A DNA stretch of 64,000 nt, taken from NCBI RefSeq assembly GCF_001426525.1, contig NZ_LMEW01000023.1, positions 124,001 to 188,000 on the forward strand, written 5' to 3'. Within the stretch, counting starts at the first letter, position 1; every line of letters starts with the position of its first letter. Below are positions 43,705 through 51,553 of the stretch, piece by piece. The notes below the pieces were generated by a model. It did not search any database. It saw only the letters and a list, made by a program, of their open reading frames with translations, and was not told the origin of the DNA. Both the position numbers and the translations under genes were made by a program. Origin of the DNA: Massilia sp. Root133. GTDB lineage: Bacteria > Pseudomonadota > Gammaproteobacteria > Burkholderiales > Burkholderiaceae_D.

Positions 43705-45033
43705 ATGCTGAAAAAACTCGCCCTGGCCATTGGCCTGATGTGGTCGCTTGTCGACATGGCGTACGCCGCCGAGGCCGGGCGTGTCGTATTTACCGCGGGA
43801 CAGGCCCAGGTCGGCCGCCACGCTGCCACCCTCAATACTGCGGTGGGCGAGGGCGACGAACTGTCGACCGGTGGCGACGGCTATATCTATATGAAGACCG
43901 TCGACAACGGTTTCCTGATCCTGCGCCCGAACAGTACGGCGCGCGTCGTCACGTATTCGATCGACAAGGCCGATCCGTCGAAGACGCAGGTCAAGCTCGA
44001 GCTCCTGCGGGGCGTGGCACGGGCGATTTCCGGCCAGGGTGTCAAGCAGGCCCGGCAGAACTTCCGCTTCAACACGCCCGTTGCCGCGATCGGCGTGCGC
44101 GGGACCGACTTCACCGTGTACACCGACCAGCAGACCACCCGCGTGACCGTGCTGTCCGGCGGCGTCGTGATGAGCGGCTTCGGCGCCAACTGCACGGCCG
44201 CGGGCACGGGCCCCTGCGAGGGCCGCAGCGCACGCGAACTGTTTGCCGGCCAGGCGGGCCTGCTGCTGCAGGTGGAGCGCGGCACCAGCGTGCCGCAGCT
44301 GCTGCAGAACCCGGCGCTGGCGCCGGACCAGACGGAAAAGCCGCGCAGCGACGAACCTGCCGCCAAGCAGGCGCTGTCGGCGACGCCGGCGGCCCAGGTC
44401 AACCTCGATCCGCAGCGCTCGGAGCAGTCGTTGAACAGCGCGCGTCCCGTGACGCCGCCGCCGGCGTCGAACGAGCCGCCGCCGGTCGTCACGCCGCCGC
44501 CCGTCGTGATCAACGACCCTACGCCGCCGAAACCGACCCAGCCGTCGCCGCCGGAAATCTTCTGGGGCCGCTGGCAGGCGCTCGCCGGCCTGCCGGCGCA
44601 ACCGGGACGTATCGGTGATGCCGATGTGGAAATTGCCACCTATTACGCGCCGTATGCCATTACCCGCGTAAAAAATACGGAGCTCGTACTTCCGAGGGAC
44701 GGTACGGCCGCATTCAAATTGATGAGTGGTGAAGCGATCATGTCGAATAGCATCGGCGACCGCCCCGCCAATATCCAGTCGGGGCAGTTGAATATGGACT
44801 TTTCCAAAAGAACGTTTTCCACGTCATTGGACGTGAGAGCGGGAAATGATCGTGCCGACGTCATCGGTAACGGCGTGATTACCGACAAGGGGATGCTGTA
44901 TGAGGGAATCGGCTCGCCCACCATCATCCGCGGCTATCTGGGCGGTTCGAACGCCGAACAGGCGGGTTATATCTTCAAGAATTCCGCCACGCCCGGCATT
45001 ACCGTCAGCGGCGCCACGCTGTGGGGACGCTGA
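43705..45033 (+). CDS. FecR-domain periplasmic/surface protein
   Basis: A 442-residue exported protein. Signal peptide residues 1-22 (LALAIGLMWSLVDMAYAAEA). A FecR domain spans ~30-170: AVGEGDELSTGGDGYIYMKT, NTPVAAIGVRGTDFTVYTDQ and RVTVLSGGVV. A Pro-rich linker (~275-305, PPPVVTPPPVV) leads to a C-terminal beta-rich domain (~310-442) that I do not recognise. The start at 43705 has GGAGG ten bases upstream. FecR-CHASE2 cyclase-TPR/barrel triads recur in proteobacteria, which suggests that this protein and the divergent operon form one sensing unit. It does not resemble the cytoplasmic anti-sigma part of FecR, and no sigma factor gene adjoins it. Confidence 0.87.
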   Translation: MLKKLALAIGLMWSLVDMAYAAEAGRVVFTAGQAQVGRHAATLNTAVGEGDELSTGGDGYIYMKTVDNGFLILRPNSTARVVTYSIDKADPSKTQVKLELLRGVARAISGQGVKQARQNFRFNTPVAAIGVRGTDFTVYTDQQTTRVTVLSGGVVMSGFGANCTAAGTGPCEGRSARELFAGQAGLLLQVERGTSVPQLLQNPALAPDQTEKPRSDEPAAKQALSATPAAQVNLDPQRSEQSLNSARPVTPPPASNEPPPVVTPPPVVINDPTPPKPTQPSPPEIFWGRWQALAGLPAQPGRIGDADVEIATYYAPYAITRVKNTELVLPRDGTAAFKLMSGEAIMSNSIGDRPANIQSGQLNMDFSKRTFSTSLDVRAGNDRADVIGNGVITDKGMLYEGIGSPTIIRGYLGGSNAEQAGYIFKNSATPGITVSGATLWGR

Positions 45034-45118
45034 AAATGGCGTCAATTGCGTGGAAATCCGTGAGTATCTGAAATAACGTGTAAATAAATTGTATTAATGA
45101 AGTAAAAATTCGTAGCTT

Positions 45119-45163
45119 TGTGATGGCTGTCACAACGCTACTTTGGTGGTCTGGCAATATACT
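45119..45163 (+). promoter_or_regulatory. Crp-type site and -10 element upstream of the RTX surface-protein gene
   Basis: TGTGA-TGGCTG-TCACA at 45119-45134, then TATACT at 45158-45163 as a -10. The site centre is about 43 bases before the predicted transcription start, close to the -41.5 of class II CRP promoters, where the activator overlaps the -35 position. No consensus -35 is present. The leader would be about 80 bases. Confidence 0.72.
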
Positions 45164-45252
45164 TCGCAGTTCTGCAAATAGCGTTCCGTATCTCGGCACG
45201 CGAACCGGTAGCAGACTTGGTTTAAACCACAATCTTTAAAGGATTTCACATC

Positions 45253-47994
45253 ATGGCAGCACAAGACTACACCAGCGTAGTGCAGCAACTGTACGTTTCG
45301 TACTTCGGCCGTCCGGCCGACTACTATGGCCTGCAGAATTTCGCGGCAGCCCTCGACAAGATGGGCGCACCGAAGGACTTCGCCGCGGTGCAAGCTGCTG
45401 TGCAGGCCGACAAGGCAGGCACCACCGCGCTGTCGCAACTGGTGAACAGCTTCAACTCGTCGGCTGAGTCGGTCGCCCTGTACGGCAACGACAACAGCCA
45501 GATCGGCATCGGCAAATTCGTCAACGCCATCTACCAGAACGTCCTGGGCCGTGACGCCGACAAATCCGGCTTCGACTTCTGGGTCAACGCCATCAACACC
45601 GGCGAACTGACCAAGGCCAACGCCGCCGCCGCCATCACCCAGGCAGCACTGACTAACACGTCGGACCAGGGCAAGCTGGACGCACTGACCGTGCAGAACA
45701 AGCTGGCCGTCGCCACCGCCTTCACGACCGCACTGGACACCCCGGCCGAGATCACCTCGTTCTCGGGTGACGCAGCTGCCGCAGCCGCACGTTCGCTGCT
45801 GCTGGGCGTGAACAGCAGCACCAACCTGACCGCATACCAGGCCAACATCAACGACACCATCGACAAGCTGGGCAACGTCGTCAACGGCACGACCTTCTCC
45901 GTGACCACCGGCGTCGACACGCTGGCAGGCACGAGCGGCAACGACGTGTTCAACTCGCTGAACGTCGCAGCTGACGGCCAGACCGCATCGTCGACCCTGA
46001 GCGCATTCGACTCGATCGACGGCGGCGCAGGCAAGGACACGCTGAACGTCTACACCGACGGCACGACCAATGCTTCGATCCCGGCCAATGCCACGATCAA
46101 GAACATCGAAACCGTCAACATCTTCAACACCGGCGCCGCTGCAACCGGCCTGACCGACGCTTCGAAATACGCTGGCGTGACCGCCCTGTGGCAGACCGGT
46201 GCTGCTGCCAACGTCACCAACCTGTCTGCAACCACGACCGCTGGCTTCCACGGCCTGAACGGTGCAGTGGGTGTCGCTGCTGTTGACGCTGCTGCAACCG
46301 CAACCATCGCTCTGGACAAGGCCGTCGAAGGCTCGACCCTGAACGTGACCTCGGGCGCTGCCGGCACGCTGGCTACCGTCGTCGTGGGCGGCACCGTCGT
46401 CGACGGCGGCGATGCTGGCTCGGACGTTGGCAACATCAACCTGAACATCACCGGCGGCAAAGATGTCCAGACCCTGATGGTCAACACCGCTGTTGCTACC
46501 AACGTGGCATCCACCGCCAACGGCAAGGCAGTCACCACGATCGACGCCAGCGCAAGCACCGGCGCCATCACCTACGCCGACAGCGAAACGACCGTTGCCA
46601 ACATCAAGACCGGTTCGGGCAACGACACCGTGACCCTGGTTGCTGCAACCGTCAAGGATGACTCGGCTACCACCGCTGACGAAACCGTCAACGCCACCGT
46701 CAACACCGGCGCAGGCAACGACAAGATCACCGTCAACGCATCGGGCAACGGCATCGTGACGATCGTCGCTGGCGACGGCAACGACACCGTCAACGTCACC
46801 GGCCGCAGCAGCGGCGCGCTGAACGTCGACCTGGGCGCAGGCAACGACACCTTCACCTCGACCGTCGCTATCGGCGCGAACGACAAGATCGACGCCGGCG
46901 CTGGCACCGACACCCTGCTGCTGAACCTGGTTGGTTCGGCCAACGTGGGCGCATTCAGCAACTTCGACGCATTCGACGCCAAAGGCCTGGCCAAGGCCCT
47001 GGACGTGGACATCCTGTCGCAGAAGAACACCGTCACCGAAATCGTCGCTTCCGCTGACGTCGGCGTCGGCGCTTCGCTGCTGAACGTGGGTTCGGGCGTG
47101 AGCTACCGCGTCACCGGCGACACCAACGTCGCCAACGCGCTGAGCCTGACCCAGAAGGTCGCTGGCGACCTGACCGTCACGCTGGACATCGACGAATCGG
47201 GCGACGCTGCTACCTCCACCGCGACCAGCGCTGACGCAGCCGTCAACGCCACCAACGCCACCGGCGTGAAAGTCGTGTTCGACTCGTCGTTCGTCGGCGC
47301 ATCGAAAGCTGCTGGCGACAACGTCTCGGCACTGACCCTGACCGCTGGCGCAGCGAAGACCATCGCTGTCACCTCGGGCGGCGCCAACGCCGAAAACCAC
47401 CTGACGCTGACCGCCAGCGACGCGCTGACCTCGGTCACCGTCACCGGCGCAAGCGAACTGGTGATCGACTCGGTCACCGGCGCAACCAAGCTGGCATCGA
47501 TCGACGCATCGGCTGCAACCGGTGGCCTGACCGCCTCGCTGGCTGACGTCGCCAACGGCGGCACCATCAAGCTGGGCACGGGCGCTGACATGATCACCAT
47601 CACCAGCGCTTCGACCGTCGGTGCTGTCGAGTCGATCTCGGGCTTCGAGAAGACCGCCGCCGCTGCCGTGGGTTCGGATGCAACCGCCAAGGCTGCTGCA
47701 ATCGCCGACGCCGACGTGCTGTCGTTCGCTGGTACCGTTGCTGCTGACGGCGGCCAGATCTCGAAGGGCGTGCTGAGCTTCACCGGCGCCGGCCCGTCGA
47801 CCCTGGCTGATGCTGTCGGCCTGGCTGACGGCGCTGCTACCGTCGCTGGCTCCGCTGTCGTGTTCGAATACCTGGGTAACTCCTACGTGTTCGTCCAGGG
47901 CGGCGCGACCGACACGCTGGTTCAGCTGGCTGGCATCACCGGCATCAAGAACTTCGCCGAAGACGGTGCTACCGACCACTTCTTCATCGTCTAA
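45253..47994 (+). CDS. DUF4214/RTX-repeat surface (S-layer-like) protein, type I secretion substrate
   Basis: A 913-residue protein rich in Ala, Thr, Val, Asp and Gly, with no Cys seen and no signal peptide. Residues ~5-110 hold DUF4214 units (LYVSYFGRPADYYGLQNFAA, FVNAIYQNVLGRDADKSGFD). Degenerate RTX calcium motifs follow (GGAGKDTL, GSGNDTV, GAGNDKI, GDGNDTV, GAGNDTF, GAGTDTL, GTGADMI). The C-terminus (~840-913, ending GATDHFFIV) has the short hydrophobic end typical of type I secretion signals. The layout recalls Caulobacter RsaA, and the next operon encodes a type I exporter. Its frequent GCT/GGC/ACC codons differ from its neighbours, as expected of a very highly expressed gene. It has a Crp site upstream and a terminator at 48169-48202. 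Confidence 0.88.
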   Translation: MAAQDYTSVVQQLYVSYFGRPADYYGLQNFAAALDKMGAPKDFAAVQAAVQADKAGTTALSQLVNSFNSSAESVALYGNDNSQIGIGKFVNAIYQNVLGRDADKSGFDFWVNAINTGELTKANAAAAITQAALTNTSDQGKLDALTVQNKLAVATAFTTALDTPAEITSFSGDAAAAAARSLLLGVNSSTNLTAYQANINDTIDKLGNVVNGTTFSVTTGVDTLAGTSGNDVFNSLNVAADGQTASSTLSAFDSIDGGAGKDTLNVYTDGTTNASIPANATIKNIETVNIFNTGAAATGLTDASKYAGVTALWQTGAAANVTNLSATTTAGFHGLNGAVGVAAVDAAATATIALDKAVEGSTLNVTSGAAGTLATVVVGGTVVDGGDAGSDVGNINLNITGGKDVQTLMVNTAVATNVASTANGKAVTTIDASASTGAITYADSETTVANIKTGSGNDTVTLVAATVKDDSATTADETVNATVNTGAGNDKITVNASGNGIVTIVAGDGNDTVNVTGRSSGALNVDLGAGNDTFTSTVAIGANDKIDAGAGTDTLLLNLVGSANVGAFSNFDAFDAKGLAKALDVDILSQKNTVTEIVASADVGVGASLLNVGSGVSYRVTGDTNVANALSLTQKVAGDLTVTLDIDESGDAATSTATSADAAVNATNATGVKVVFDSSFVGASKAAGDNVSALTLTAGAAKTIAVTSGGANAENHLTLTASDALTSVTVTGASELVIDSVTGATKLASIDASAATGGLTASLADVANGGTIKLGTGADMITITSASTVGAVESISGFEKTAAAAVGSDATAKAAAIADADVLSFAGTVAADGGQISKGVLSFTGAGPSTLADAVGLADGAATVAGSAVVFEYLGNSYVFVQGGATDTLVQLAGITGIKNFAEDGATDHFFIV

Positions 47995-48008
47995 TCGATG
48001 CTTCGGTC

Positions 48009-48030
48009 GCCATCCGCTCCGGCGGATGGC
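48009..48030. other. Stem-loop just after the RTX gene
   Basis: GCCATCCGC/GCGGATGGC, a perfect 9-base stem with a 4-base loop, 15 bases after the stop. There is no T-run, so it is more likely an mRNA 3'-end stabiliser than a terminator. Confidence 0.55.
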
Positions 48031-48168
48031 GCTGAATGACAAGGGCAGGGCGGGTTCGGCGGAACGGTTGTCGCGACTTCTGTAGTGCTGTCGAATGCGG
48101 AGCATATCTGCTGGGTGTCGGCCGGATGGATAACACGCACCGGTCCCGGAGCCAACCATGTCCTACGG

Positions 48169-48202
48169 GGGCCATGCTGCAAAGCGTGGCCCTTTGTGTT
48201 TT
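48169..48202 (+). terminator. Putative terminator between the RTX gene and the secretion operon
   Basis: GGGCCATGC/GCGTGGCCC stem with one G-U pair and a 6-base loop, followed by the T-rich TTTGTGTTTT. It lies in the 371-base gene-free stretch 47995-48365, which otherwise holds the stem-loop at 48009 and the Crp-type promoter at 48265-48305. Confidence 0.6.
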
Positions 48203-48264
48203 GTCTGTTGTTACCAACGTAGCGGCCCAACCTCTCCGAGATTTAATCAAATGCGTTATTAAAA

Positions 48265-48305
48265 TGTGATCCTCGTCACATTTTCTCGATCTTTTAGGCG
48301 ATAAT
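48265..48305 (+). promoter_or_regulatory. Crp-type site and -10 element upstream of the type I secretion operon
   Basis: TGTGA-TCCTCG-TCACA at 48265-48280 followed by GATAAT at 48300-48305. The site centre is about 40 bases before the predicted start, near class II CRP spacing. The secretion ABC gene begins at 48366. Confidence 0.7.
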
Positions 48306-48365
48306 GTCGCGTCTGCTTGATATTGGGTATTTCCATTCATCAAGTACCTCAACGACGGCCTGAAG

Positions 48366-50171
48366 ATGAACAACAAACAATCCCAACCCAAGAACGAGAT
48401 CGAGCTCGCGCTACGCAGCTTCAAGAGCACCTTCGTGACCGTGGGCACGTTCAGTGCCATCACGAACCTGTTGGCCCTCGTGCCTTCGCTGTACATGCTG
48501 CAGGTGTACGACCGCGTGCTGGCGAGCCGCAACGGGATCACGCTGCTCATGCTCACCTTGATCATGCTCGGCGGCTTCCTGCTGCTCTCGGCGCTGGAAA
48601 TGATGCGCAGCTTCGTGCTCGTGCGCGTGGGCGCCAAGTTCGACATGATGCTGAACAAGCGCGTCTACACGGCGGCCTTCGAGCAGAACCTCAAGAAGGC
48701 GGGCGGCAACGCGGGGCAGGCGCTGAACGACCTGACGAACCTGCGCCAGTTCCTGACCGGTAACGCACTGTTCGCATTCTTCGACGCGCCGTGGTTCCCG
48801 ATCTACCTGATCGTCATCTTCTTCTTCGAGCCCTGGCTCGGCCTGTTCGCGCTGTGCGGTACCGCCGTGCTGATCGTGCTGGCCATCGTCAACGAAAAAG
48901 TGTCGCGCGCGCCGCTCAGCGAAGCCAACACCATGGCGATCATGGCCGGCACGCTGGCGACCAACAACCTGCGCAACGCCGAAGTCATCGAATCGATGGG
49001 CATGCTGCCCAACCTGATGAGCCGCTGGTTCAAGCTGCACAGCCGCTTCCTGAACCTGCAGGCGGACGCCAGCCAGAAGGCCGGCGTCGTCGGCGCCATC
49101 ACCAAGTTCGTCCAGTCCTCGCTGACGTCCGGCGTGCTCGGTTTCGGCGCGCTGCTGGCGATCGACGGCCGCATCACCCCGGGCATGATGATCGCCGCGT
49201 CCATCCTCGTGGGCCGCGCGCTGGCGCCGGTGCAGCAGGTGATCGCGGTGTGGAAATCGTGGGCGAGCACCCGCAGCGCCTATGGCCGCCTGGCGGAACT
49301 GCTGAACGGTAATCCCGAGCGCAGCGCCGGCATGGAACTGCCGAAGCCGGAAGGCATCCTGACGGTCGAAGGCGTCACCGCGGCCCCGCCGGGCGCGGCG
49401 CAGGCCGTCGTGCGTGGCCTGTCGTTCGCCATCGCGCCGGGCGACGCGCTGGGCGTGGTCGGTCCGTCCGGCTCCGGCAAGTCGACGCTGGCGCGTCTGC
49501 TGGTGGGCGTCTGGCCCGCCGCGGGCGGCAAGGTGCGCCTCGACGGCGCCGACATCTACAGCTGGAACAAGGGCGAACTGGGCCCGAACATCGGCTATCT
49601 GCCGCAAGACATCGAACTGTTCGGCGGGACCGTCAGCGACAACATCGCCCGCTTCGGCGAAGTCGATCCGGAAAAAGTGGTCGATGCCGCCAAGCGTGCG
49701 GGCGTGCACGACATGATCCTGCACCTGCCGAAAGGCTATGACACGCCGCTGGGCGATGCCGGCGCCGGCCTGTCCGGCGGCCAGAAGCAGCGCCTGGGCC
49801 TGGCCCGCGCCATGTACGGCGATCCGGCGCTGATCGTCCTCGACGAACCGAATTCGAATCTCGACGAGATCGGCGAACAGGCGCTCGTGCAGGCCGTGCT
49901 CGACCTGCGCCGGCGTGGCAAGACGATCGTCCTGATCACGCACCGCACCAGCATCATCGGCGCCACCAGCAAGCTGCTCGTGATGCGCGACGGCGTCGGC
50001 CAGATGTTCGGCCCGACCGACCAGGTGCTGGCCGCCCTCCAGGAAGCGAACCAGAAGGCGGCGCAACAGCAGGCCGCCGCCCAGCAGCAGGCAGCCCAGC
50101 AGGCCGCGCAGGCACGTGCCCAGGCCATGCAGGCGCAGGCGCCCGCAACGACGGAACAAGGAAGCAAATAA
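48366..50171 (+). CDS. Type I secretion system permease/ATPase (RsaD/PrtD-like)
   Basis: A 601-residue inner-membrane ABC exporter. The membrane domain spans ~20-310 (FSAITNLLALVPSLYMLQVY, LLMLTLIMLGGFLLLSALEM, FPIYLIVIFFFEPWLGLFAL). The nucleotide-binding domain has Walker A GPSGSGKST (~365), signature LSGGQKQRLG (~469), Walker B LIVLDEPNSNLDE (~487) and switch LITHRTS (~523). The N-terminus lacks a C39 peptidase-like domain, as in RTX S-layer/protease exporters. After the ATPase domain comes an unusual Gln/Ala-rich tail of about 40 residues. Its stop overlaps the next start (TAATG). The RTX gene upstream is the likely substrate. Confidence 0.93.
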   Translation: MNNKQSQPKNEIELALRSFKSTFVTVGTFSAITNLLALVPSLYMLQVYDRVLASRNGITLLMLTLIMLGGFLLLSALEMMRSFVLVRVGAKFDMMLNKRVYTAAFEQNLKKAGGNAGQALNDLTNLRQFLTGNALFAFFDAPWFPIYLIVIFFFEPWLGLFALCGTAVLIVLAIVNEKVSRAPLSEANTMAIMAGTLATNNLRNAEVIESMGMLPNLMSRWFKLHSRFLNLQADASQKAGVVGAITKFVQSSLTSGVLGFGALLAIDGRITPGMMIAASILVGRALAPVQQVIAVWKSWASTRSAYGRLAELLNGNPERSAGMELPKPEGILTVEGVTAAPPGAAQAVVRGLSFAIAPGDALGVVGPSGSGKSTLARLLVGVWPAAGGKVRLDGADIYSWNKGELGPNIGYLPQDIELFGGTVSDNIARFGEVDPEKVVDAAKRAGVHDMILHLPKGYDTPLGDAGAGLSGGQKQRLGLARAMYGDPALIVLDEPNSNLDEIGEQALVQAVLDLRRRGKTIVLITHRTSIIGATSKLLVMRDGVGQMFGPTDQVLAALQEANQKAAQQQAAAQQQAAQQAAQARAQAMQAQAPATTEQGSK

Positions 50172-51553
50172 TGAAGCTCGTGAAACACAACGATGCGCGC
50201 AAGGAAGCGGGCAAGCCCGCGGCCACCGAAGTGATCACCCATGACGTCGAGCCGTTGACCGTCAACACCGATGCGCGCGCCTACGCGCGCCTGGGCTGGC
50301 TCATCGTCCTGCTCGGCGTCGTCGGCTTCCTGGTCTGGGCAGCGTTCGCGCCGCTCGACAAGGGCGTGCCGATGTCCGGCACGGTCGCCAAGGAATCGAA
50401 CCGCAAGGCCGTGCAGCACCAGACCGGCGGCACCATCCAGGAAATCCTCGTCAAGGATGGCGACGTCGTGAAGGCGGGGCAGGTGCTCGTCCGCATGAAC
50501 GGCGTCACCGCCAAGGCGGGCTACGACATCACCGAGGCCCAGTACCTCAACGCGCGCGCCACCGAGGCGCGCCTGCTGGCCGAGCAGGCCGGCGCGAAGA
50601 CCATTCGCTTCCCGGACGAGCTGACGAAGCGCGCCAGCGATCCGCGCGTGGCCGAGACGATGACCCTGCAAAACCAGCTGCTGGCCTCGCGCCAGGCGTC
50701 GCTGCAGAGCGAGCTGGGCGGCGTGGACGAGAACATCGCCGGCCTCAAGTTGCAGATCCAGGGCCTGCAGGAAGGCCGCGAGAGCAAGAAGGCCCAGATG
50801 GGCTTCCTCAAGGAACAGCTCGCGGGCATGCGCGACCTGGCGAAGGATGGCTACGTCGCCCGCAACCGCCTGCTGGACCTGGAGCGCACCTACGCCCAGC
50901 TGCAGGGCGAGATCTCGGAAGACATCGGCAACATCGGCCGCGCCCAGCGCCAGGTGATGGAACTGACCCTGCGCAAGGCGCAGCGCGTGCAGGACTACCA
51001 GAAGGAAGTGCGCACCCAGCTGAGCGAGACGCAGAAAGAGGCGGAAGCCCAGGGCGCGCGCATGAGCGCCCAGCAATTCGAACTGTCGAACGTCGACGTC
51101 AAGGCGCCGGTCGACGGCACCGTCGTCAACCTGGCCGTGTTCACCAACGGCGGCGTCGTGCCGCCGGGCTTCAAGATGATGGACATCGTGCCGGCCGACG
51201 ATCCGCTGATCGTCGAGGGCCAGCTGGCCGTCAACCTGATCGACAAGGTGCACAAGGGCCTGCCGACCGAGCTGATCTTCTCGGCTTTCAATGCCAACCG
51301 CACGCCGCGCATTCCGGGCGAGGTCGAGACGGTGTCCGCCGACCGCAGCGTCGACGAGCACACGGGCGTGCCGTACTACAAGGTGCGCGTGAAAGTGACG
51401 CCGGAAGGCGCGAAGATGATCGCCGCCCACCACATGGCCATCCGCCCCGGCATGCCGGCGGAACTGTTCGTCAAGACGGGCGAGCGCACGATGATGAGCT
51501 ACCTGCTCAAGCCGGTCTTCGACCGTGCCCATTCGTCGATGAGCGAGGAATGA
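50171..51553 (+). CDS. HlyD-family periplasmic adaptor of type I secretion
   Basis: A 460-residue membrane-fusion protein. A cytoplasmic N-terminus of ~40 residues, one helix (LGWLIVLLGVVGFLVWAAFA, ~41-60), lipoyl half-motifs (KAVQHQTGGTIQEILVKDGD and VDVKAPVDGTVVNLAVFTNG), a long alpha-hairpin between them (~110-300) and a C-terminal beta domain (YYKVRVKVTPEGAKMIAAHH, RPGMPAELFVKTGERTMMSY) match PrtE/RsaE/HlyD. It bridges the ABC exporter to the TolC-like channel. It overlaps the ABC gene by one base and the TolC gene by four (ATGA), so the three are translationally coupled. Confidence 0.93.
   Translation: MKLVKHNDARKEAGKPAATEVITHDVEPLTVNTDARAYARLGWLIVLLGVVGFLVWAAFAPLDKGVPMSGTVAKESNRKAVQHQTGGTIQEILVKDGDVVKAGQVLVRMNGVTAKAGYDITEAQYLNARATEARLLAEQAGAKTIRFPDELTKRASDPRVAETMTLQNQLLASRQASLQSELGGVDENIAGLKLQIQGLQEGRESKKAQMGFLKEQLAGMRDLAKDGYVARNRLLDLERTYAQLQGEISEDIGNIGRAQRQVMELTLRKAQRVQDYQKEVRTQLSETQKEAEAQGARMSAQQFELSNVDVKAPVDGTVVNLAVFTNGGVVPPGFKMMDIVPADDPLIVEGQLAVNLIDKVHKGLPTELIFSAFNANRTPRIPGEVETVSADRSVDEHTGVPYYKVRVKVTPEGAKMIAAHHMAIRPGMPAELFVKTGERTMMSYLLKPVFDRAHSSMSEE

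Noticed and set aside
43705..45033. FecR as an anti-sigma regulator of iron uptake
   Set aside because: There is no ECF sigma factor or receptor beside it, it has a cleavable-type signal peptide and no cytoplasmic anti-sigma segment.
45130..48159. A 1009-residue frame antisense to the RTX gene
   Set aside because: Compositional mirror of the repetitive RTX gene (Cys/Gly/Asp/Val-rich) with no domain motif; the sense gene has a promoter, terminator and secretion partners.
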